From NCBI GenBank assembly GCA_002299555.1, contig DBOL01000003.1:1-6859 (forward strand): DNA of 6,859 nt. The letters run 5' to 3'. This document shows, one piece after another, positions 1-4,331 of this stretch. The stretch is from Candidatus Aminicenantes bacterium UBA647 (GTDB lineage Bacteria > Acidobacteriota > Aminicenantia > UBA2199). Below the pieces are notes generated by a model, which was given only the letters and a program-made list of their open reading frames with translations, had not been told where the DNA came from and made no database searches. Numbering within the stretch: the stretch's first letter is position 1; every line of letters begins with the position of its first letter. A program made the position numbers and the translations under genes.

Positions 1-4
1 ATAA

Positions 5-14
5 ACCTCCTTTA
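5..14 (-). promoter_or_regulatory. Minus-strand Shine-Dalgarno for a gene just off the left edge
   Basis: Read on the minus strand, this segment is TAAAGGAGGT, a full-length complement of the usual 16S rRNA anti-Shine-Dalgarno tail. It is followed by TTTAT and then the window edge. Five or more bases after GGAGG is normal spacing, so a start codon is expected at or just beyond the left boundary. The inferred gene would run leftward, divergent from the sulfatase-fold gene. Nothing of its coding sequence is visible, so its identity cannot be stated. Confidence 0.55.
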
Positions 15-224
15 AGTTTATGACTTATACTTAGCAAAAAAGATTCCAAGTATTCAAACTCCCTATATACCAGGAAAACTCCCAGTCAGAACATTCTAAA
101 TCCAAATTATTGAACTAAGACTTCAAATAGATGAATATCTATACAAAATACAAGAAAATAGAGCGTAAAATTGTATATTCTTCATTTGCACAAAACAAGT
201 AAATCAAACTGGAATTGCAAAATA

Positions 225-441
225 GGGCTGCTTAAGGGAAAAGACAAGTTTGCTGCCGATATAAACACCTCATAGATGTTAATTCAGGGAAATACAGAAA
301 TTATCAATGTAGATGCTGATTCCGGGATCTTTTACAAAAAAGGTAAGAACCGGTTTTCTCTTAAACTATAATACATTTCGGGAGAAAAAAAATACAAAAT
401 ATGACCTGACATTAAAAAGCGGGATAAACTTGAAAATCTGA
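225..441 (+). pseudogene. Possible decayed coding remnant, family not recognised
   Basis: The plus frame starting at 225 reads plausible polar protein (GLLKGKDKFAADINTS), hits TAG at 273-275, and continues in the same frame from 276 (MLIQGNTEIINVDADS...) to TAA at 369-371. It then reads YISGEKKYK and, after a one-base shift in the A-run at 396-399, YDLTLKSGINLKI to TGA at 439-441. Alternating hydrophobic and polar residues look beta-rich. No piece has a ribosome binding site and none is long enough to be a gene. It could be a degraded C-terminal fragment or a chance reading of AT-rich DNA. I do not recognise a family. Confidence 0.2.
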
Positions 442-461
442 AAATACTAATAGTAACAAAG

Positions 462-476
462 TTAAGTTTAGCTTAA
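462..476. repeat. Short inverted repeat, possible operator
   Basis: TTAAG and CTTAA are perfect inverted 5-bp arms separated by TTTAG. They lie over the putative -35 element and spacer of the sulfatase-fold gene, where a repressor site would be expected. The arms are short and AT-rich, so chance is a serious alternative. Confidence 0.2.
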
Positions 477-490
477 AAATAGTGTATACT
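462..490 (+). promoter_or_regulatory. Weak sigma70-like promoter candidate for the sulfatase-fold gene
   Basis: The -10-like hexamer TATACT is at 485-490 and a poor -35-like TTAAGT (3 of 6 consensus bases) is at 462-467, with a 17-bp spacer. Transcription would begin near 497, leaving a leader of only about 13 bases before the ATG at 510. An AAGAG at 498-502, seven bases upstream of the start, is the only Shine-Dalgarno candidate. The 17-bp spacing matches the better promoters of the two downstream genes. Confidence 0.3.
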
Positions 491-509
491 CAAAAAAAAG
501 AGCAACCAA

Positions 510-2579
510 ATGAAACAAAAAATAACAGCAACATTTTTTATTCTTCTACTTATTTCAACTATTCTCCAGGGACAGATAAAAAAAAACATCCTGCTTATCA
601 CAATTGATACGTTAAGATATGACAGAGTCAGCATATATAATGACAGTTTTGTTAACACACCGAATATTGATAAACTGGCAAAAAAGAGCGCTATCTTCAA
701 AAGGGCATTTGCCCATACTCCTCTTACACTCCCTTCTCATGCAAATATACTCACCGGAACAACACCTTTGTTTCACGGGATAAGCGATAACAACAGATTT
801 CGTCTGGATGACAAATTCCTGACAATTGCAGAACATTTGAAAGAAAATGGGTACAGAACTGCAGCTTTCACTGCCTCTTTTGTACTCAATGAATACTTCA
901 AACTTAATCAGGGATTTGATTTTTATTCCGGTCCGGATAAAAGTAATGCATTAATTGCAGAAGAAGTCATATCTCCTTCGATAAGCTGGATCAAAAATAA
1001 TAAAGGGCCATGGTTCCTCTGGATTCATATTTGGGACCCGCATGCTCCCTACTCACCCCCCGAACCTTTTAAAACCCGGTTCCGTTCAGACCTCTATTCC
1101 GGTGAGGTTGCCTACACTGATTCACAGCTCGGAATCCTTTTTAACTACCTTGAAAAAGCCCGACTCATGAAAGATACTTCAATTATCATTACAGGAGATC
1201 ATGGCGAAGCACTGGGTGACCATGGAGAACCTGAACACGGATATTTTGCATATAATGAAACGATCCATATCCCCCTGATAATTTATAACAGCTCTCTTAA
1301 ACGCACTCGTATTAGTAAAAATGTTTCCCATATTGACATTTTCCCAACCATCTGTGAAATGACCGGAGTGAAAATCCCCGGGCATATTCAAGGGAGATCA
1401 TTGATCCCTTTAATTAGAGGTGACACCAACGAAGAGGAAACTATCTATTTTGAGGCTAAATCAGCCTATCACAGTAAAGGCTGGGCACCCCTTGACGGAT
1501 TCATTTTCAAGGATATGAAATTCATCAATCTTCCGATCAAGGAACTCTATGACTTGAAAAAAGATTTCAGTGAAAAGAGGAATATCATTTCAAGAGTGAC
1601 GATTTCCGAACTTTTCGGGACACTCAATCCTCTGATCGCAAGGCTCACAGGTGCGGATAAGAACCTATCAAAGAAAAAAATTGATCCAAGAGCTTTAAAA
1701 AAACTTAAAACCTTCGGATATCTCACCGGAGTCGTACAAGAAAAAAAAAAAATATTTAAAAGAGAAGATGACCTTAAAATACTGCTTCCGATCCAGCTGA
1801 AACTCACTGAAGGGAGAGCCCTGGAAAAAAAAGGGAAATTCAGGGAAGCTTTAAAAATATTTAGAGAAGTCCTGGAACTCAAACCGGATAATATAAGCAC
1901 ATACATCAACCTTGCAGAATTGTATCATAAGACGAACAGAATCAAGGCAGCCCTTGAGATAATCGGAGAAGGCCTTATTAAGAGCCCTTTAAATACAGAT
2001 CTCCTGTTGAGAAAAGGGATACTTCTTATAGTTGGAAATCAATTGAATAGAGGAGAAGAAATACTCCGGAACATTCTCCTTAAAGATCCGGATAGAGGAG
2101 AGGCATGGAATTATTTAGGCATTTCATTTTTCAAAAAAGGTTTGACGGAGAAAGCATTGGAGGCCTACCGGAAATCCGAAGATATCGACAATACAAATCC
2201 CATACTTTTCAACAATCTGGGGACCCTTTACCTTAATAGTTATTTAAGGGATAGGAGCCCAAAGATGTATGAGAATGCTCTGATTAATTTTCAAAAGGCC
2301 CTGGCACTTGACAGCAAGCTTTCCTCTGCACTTAATGGTCTTGGTGCTGCTTACAAATTTTCCGGAAACCCCCAGGAAGCCATCAGATATTGGAAATCAG
2401 CTATTGAATACAAATCTGATTTTATCCAGGTTTATTTTAATCTGGCAATAACTCTGCTTGAAACCGGAAAGAAAGCTGATGCTTTAAAATACATCCACAT
2501 CCTGAAAAACAAGTATTACTCAAGACTGAATTCAAGATCTAAAAAACAACTTGCAAGACTTATATCAGATAGCAAATAG
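510..2579 (+). CDS. Exported sulfatase-fold hydrolase with C-terminal TPR repeats
   Basis: The 689-residue protein begins with a hydrophobic signal-like segment (residues 1-22, no lipobox Cys), so export is likely. Residues about 24-350 form an alkaline-phosphatase-superfamily sulfatase domain: metal-site start TIDTLRYD (D33), nucleophile region TLPSHANILTG (T73-H77), WDPHAPY (D176, H178), and TGDHGEALGDHGE (D230, H231). The sulfatase signature C/S-x-P-S-R reads T-L-P-S-H here, so the Cys or Ser needed for formylglycine is absent. Thr is the nucleophile in phosphodiesterase and phosphotransferase relatives, so sulfatase activity should not be assumed. After a lysine-rich linker (about 385-425) come about seven TPR units (427-461, 462-495, 496-529, 530-563, 564-604 with an insertion, 605-638, 639-670), which suggest a protein partner. 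ATG 510 is the first start after the in-frame TAG at 480-482. The substrate is unknown. Confidence 0.9.
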   Translation: MKQKITATFFILLLISTILQGQIKKNILLITIDTLRYDRVSIYNDSFVNTPNIDKLAKKSAIFKRAFAHTPLTLPSHANILTGTTPLFHGISDNNRFRLDDKFLTIAEHLKENGYRTAAFTASFVLNEYFKLNQGFDFYSGPDKSNALIAEEVISPSISWIKNNKGPWFLWIHIWDPHAPYSPPEPFKTRFRSDLYSGEVAYTDSQLGILFNYLEKARLMKDTSIIITGDHGEALGDHGEPEHGYFAYNETIHIPLIIYNSSLKRTRISKNVSHIDIFPTICEMTGVKIPGHIQGRSLIPLIRGDTNEEETIYFEAKSAYHSKGWAPLDGFIFKDMKFINLPIKELYDLKKDFSEKRNIISRVTISELFGTLNPLIARLTGADKNLSKKKIDPRALKKLKTFGYLTGVVQEKKKIFKREDDLKILLPIQLKLTEGRALEKKGKFREALKIFREVLELKPDNISTYINLAELYHKTNRIKAALEIIGEGLIKSPLNTDLLLRKGILLIVGNQLNRGEEILRNILLKDPDRGEAWNYLGISFFKKGLTEKALEAYRKSEDIDNTNPILFNNLGTLYLNSYLRDRSPKMYENALINFQKALALDSKLSSALNGLGAAYKFSGNPQEAIRYWKSAIEYKSDFIQVYFNLAITLLETGKKADALKYIHILKNKYYSRLNSRSKKQLARLISDSK
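1741..1752 (+). repeat. Run of 12 A at the sulfatase/TPR domain junction
   Basis: Twelve consecutive A bases follow G1740 and encode E411-K-K-K-I415, exactly between the catalytic domain and the TPR array. Gain of one A gives an immediate TAA (GAA AAA AAA AAA AAT ATT TAA). Loss of one A leads to TGA at 1798-1800 after about 15 altered residues. Either change would give a catalytic domain without TPRs. Such runs are prone to transcriptional slippage or replication length change, and also to sequencing error. Confidence 0.9.
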
Positions 2580-2580
2580 C

Positions 2581-2598
2581 ATAAGGTTTTCACCTTAT
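2581..2598 (+). terminator. Hairpin just after the sulfatase-fold gene
   Basis: ATAAGGT (2581-2587) and ACCTTAT (2592-2598) form a perfect 7-bp stem with a TTTC loop, one base after the TAG stop codon. The stem is AT-rich and no T-tract follows, so it is not a standard intrinsic terminator. It may instead protect the mRNA 3' end. Confidence 0.3.
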
Positions 2599-2637
2599 AT
2601 CATAATTTCGTTTAAAAGACATAACAGATTTCCCGTG

Positions 2638-2666
2638 TTGTAAAGATGATTTTATTTTCCTATAAT
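2638..2666 (+). promoter_or_regulatory. Sigma70-type promoter candidate for the symporter gene
   Basis: TTGTAA at 2638-2643 (4 of 6 consensus) and a perfect TATAAT at 2661-2666 are separated by 17 bp. Transcription would start near 2673, giving a leader of about 64 bases. This is the best -10 element I found in the window and argues that the symporter is transcribed independently of the gene upstream. Confidence 0.6.
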
Positions 2667-2726
2667 CAGTTATGTGTTTCAGGTTGTGGAATTTTAAATA
2701 TACAATCAAGTCAAGAATAAAAATTT

Positions 2727-2732
2727 GGAGAG
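2727..2732 (+). promoter_or_regulatory. Ribosome binding site that decides the symporter start
   Basis: GGAGAG precedes three in-frame start choices. TTG 2725 lies before the site and would not use it. ATG 2734 is only 3 bases from GGAG. ATG 2737 is 6 bases from GGAG and is the best spaced, so it is preferred. Confidence 0.6.
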
Positions 2733-2736
2733 AATG

Positions 2737-4200
2737 ATGGAACACCAAACTCAGATATTGTTAGTCATGTTCGGATATATGACACTATTGATCCTATGGG
2801 GATTGTATCAGGGAAGAAAAGTCAAAACCGGGTCCGATTATGCTATCGCCGGCAGAAACCTACCGGGCTGGGTAGCCGCCCTGTCCGAGAGGGCAACAGG
2901 TGAATCATCATGGGCTCTGCTTGGGCTGCCTGGTGCCGCTTATGCCACAGGGCTCACGGAGATCTGGACGGCTATTGGCTGTGTAGCCGGTATTATCACT
3001 GCCTGGGGAGCTCTGGCCTGGCGTCTGCGTAGTGAAGCGGAAAAATACGATATCAACACCTATACAGAATACATCGCCAAGAAACACAGCGAAATGTCCA
3101 AATGGATCAGAATTGTCGGTAGCATGACCATTGTTTTCTTCTTTTTCTTCTACGTAGGTGCCCAATTTTTGGGTGGAGGCAAAACCTTACATACAATGTT
3201 TGGAATTAATCCTAAATTGGGAATGCTGATCACAGCTGTTATTATAATTCCCTACACTATCTATGGCGGTTTCCGAAGTGTCGTTTACACAGATGTCATT
3301 CAGGCGATCGTTATGATAACTACTCTGATTGTGGGGCCATTGGTCGGTATCTGGTACATTTCCAACCATTCCACTCTGTTTGCCCGGTCTATTCCTGAAG
3401 CCCTGGAAAGAGCAGGGACCAACTACACTTCCTTAACCGGAGCGGCCTCAGGATTCGCTGCCGGAGTTGTAATCCTGGCGGGATTCTCCTGGTTTTTCGG
3501 CTATCTGGGGGGCCAGCCTCAGCTCAGTATGCGGTTCATGGCCATTAAGGATCCGAAGCAAGCCAGAAAGGCCCGGAATATCGGTATTGCCTGGACGGTT
3601 ATCGCATATATCGGAGCTCTCTCTATAGGTTGGATCGGAATCGCCATTTTCGGCCCTGAAGGCCTGCAGGATCAGGAGTATGTGATGCCTGCAGTCTTAT
3701 TAAAGATATTTCCTCCTGCTATTGCTGCTGTTTTGATAACCGGGGCGATTGCAGCAATGATCTCAACAGCAGATTCACTGCTGATTCTGTCCGCTACCGA
3801 ACTTTCGGAAAATTTACTTAAACCAATATCAAAATTCCGGAAAGACGGAGAAAGTATCGCCCTGAAAAGATCCAGAATCGTAACAGCATTATTGGCAGTC
3901 ATCGCTCTGCTTCTTGCTTATGTCTCCCCGTCAAAACTTATTTTTTCCCTTGTCAGCTGGGTCTGGGCCGGTGTGGGAGGGACGTTCTCGGTAATCATCC
4001 TGCTTACACTCTTCTGGCACAGATTCCATGGTAAAGCTGTATTAGTAACCCTTGTCTTCGGGCCGCTGTTTACCATCATCTGGAGCATCACCGGAATGAA
4101 CCAGGTTGTAACCTCACGACTGCTTACTTTTTTTGTTACAGGATTTGTGGCAATAATATCTACACTCATGCTTAAAAAAAAAGAAGTGAAGTATAGTTAA
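2737..4200 (+). CDS. Sodium:solute symporter, PutP-like (SSS family)
   Basis: This 487-residue inner-membrane protein has about 13 hydrophobic segments (roughly 5-24, 42-68, 73-95, 122-145, 160-178, 183-206, 237-258, 283-305, 325-354, 378-397, 400-424, 432-450, 459-479), as expected for a LeuT-fold sodium symporter. It aligns along its length with E. coli PutP (502 residues): AGRNLPGWVAALS (38-50), GLPGAAYATGLTE (63-75), GYLGGQPQLSMRFMA (255-269), and GAIAAMISTADS (336-347), where A340, S343 and T344 match sodium-site residues A337, S340 and T341 of PutP. The first sodium-site segment differs: PutP has A-S-D-M-S-G-W (D55) and this protein has A-T-G-E-S-S-W (G55, E56). Proline is a possible substrate, but another amino acid or organic solute is equally open. 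It has its own promoter candidate and a G+C content visibly above its neighbours. Confidence 0.93.
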   Translation: MEHQTQILLVMFGYMTLLILWGLYQGRKVKTGSDYAIAGRNLPGWVAALSERATGESSWALLGLPGAAYATGLTEIWTAIGCVAGIITAWGALAWRLRSEAEKYDINTYTEYIAKKHSEMSKWIRIVGSMTIVFFFFFYVGAQFLGGGKTLHTMFGINPKLGMLITAVIIIPYTIYGGFRSVVYTDVIQAIVMITTLIVGPLVGIWYISNHSTLFARSIPEALERAGTNYTSLTGAASGFAAGVVILAGFSWFFGYLGGQPQLSMRFMAIKDPKQARKARNIGIAWTVIAYIGALSIGWIGIAIFGPEGLQDQEYVMPAVLLKIFPPAIAAVLITGAIAAMISTADSLLILSATELSENLLKPISKFRKDGESIALKRSRIVTALLAVIALLLAYVSPSKLIFSLVSWVWAGVGGTFSVIILLTLFWHRFHGKAVLVTLVFGPLFTIIWSITGMNQVVTSRLLTFFVTGFVAIISTLMLKKKEVKYS

Positions 4201-4202
4201 AA

Positions 4203-4221
4203 CCCTTTTTGAAATTAAGGG
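4203..4221. terminator. Weak hairpin after the symporter gene
   Basis: CCCTT (4203-4207) and AAGGG (4217-4221) form a 5-bp stem with a 9-base loop, two bases after the TAA stop. On the plus strand it is followed by A residues and not T, so it is a poor terminator in that direction. On the minus strand it is followed by TTTT. Low confidence. Confidence 0.2.
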
Positions 4222-4230
4222 AAAAATAAG

Positions 4231-4255
4231 TGGCCGGATAGATTCGCCCTGGCTA
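4231..4255 (+). terminator. Second hairpin in the symporter-peptidase spacer
   Basis: Bases 4231-4237 can pair with 4249-4255 as seven pairs, two of them G-U, around an 11-base loop. No adjacent T-tract follows, though the next 20 bases are T-rich. It could end the symporter transcript in a Rho-assisted way or be incidental. Confidence 0.2.
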
Positions 4256-4279
4256 AAATGCTGTTTAATTTGTTAAAAA

Positions 4280-4308
4280 TTGTCTTTATTCCAAGTTTAA
4301 TGTACAAT
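4280..4308 (+). promoter_or_regulatory. Sigma70-type promoter candidate for the M16 peptidase gene
   Basis: TTGTCT at 4280-4285 (4 of 6) and TACAAT at 4303-4308 (5 of 6) are separated by 17 bp, with a TG directly before the -10. Transcription would start near 4315, leaving a short leader that carries the ribosome binding site AGGAG. Confidence 0.55.
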
Positions 4309-4321
4309 ATTTTCCTATTTC

Positions 4322-4326
4322 AGGAG
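4322..4326 (+). promoter_or_regulatory. Ribosome binding site of the M16 peptidase
   Basis: AGGAG lies 5 bases before the ATG at 4332, and a signal peptide follows directly, which fixes this start. An out-of-frame ATG at 4327 reaches TGA within three codons and is not a credible start. Confidence 0.75.
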
Positions 4327-4331
4327 ATGAT

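Larger units (their letters stand above)
1..509. other. AT-rich gene-free spacer, probably between divergent genes
   Basis: No intact gene is visible on either strand. The left end holds a minus-strand ribosome binding site and the right end holds promoter-like elements for the sulfatase-fold gene, so this is best read as a divergent intergenic region. Its central part contains a coding-like but interrupted stretch, listed separately. An 8-bp palindrome AACCGGTT lies at 348-355 with no assigned role. I saw no tRNA, riboswitch, tandem repeat or insertion-sequence end. Confidence 0.6.

Noticed and set aside
5..14. ACCTCCTTTA on the plus strand resembles the 3' end of 16S rRNA
   Set aside because: The bases just before it are ATAA and not the conserved GGATC of 16S rRNA. 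Only four bases of context exist, so a minus-strand Shine-Dalgarno is the simpler reading.
12..470. Direct repeat TTAAGTTTA at 12-20 and 462-470
   Set aside because: Nine AT-rich bases repeated within about 500 AT-rich bases are expected by chance, and there is no third copy with regular spacing.
510..1560. Calling the first gene a formylglycine-dependent sulfatase
   Set aside because: The Cys/Ser of the signature is Thr and the Arg is His, so only the fold can be supported and not the activity.
2725..2736. TTG at 2725 or ATG at 2734 as the symporter start
   Set aside because: TTG 2725 precedes the ribosome binding site and ATG 2734 is only 3 bases from GGAG. ATG 2737 has normal spacing, and the protein then aligns with PutP numbering.
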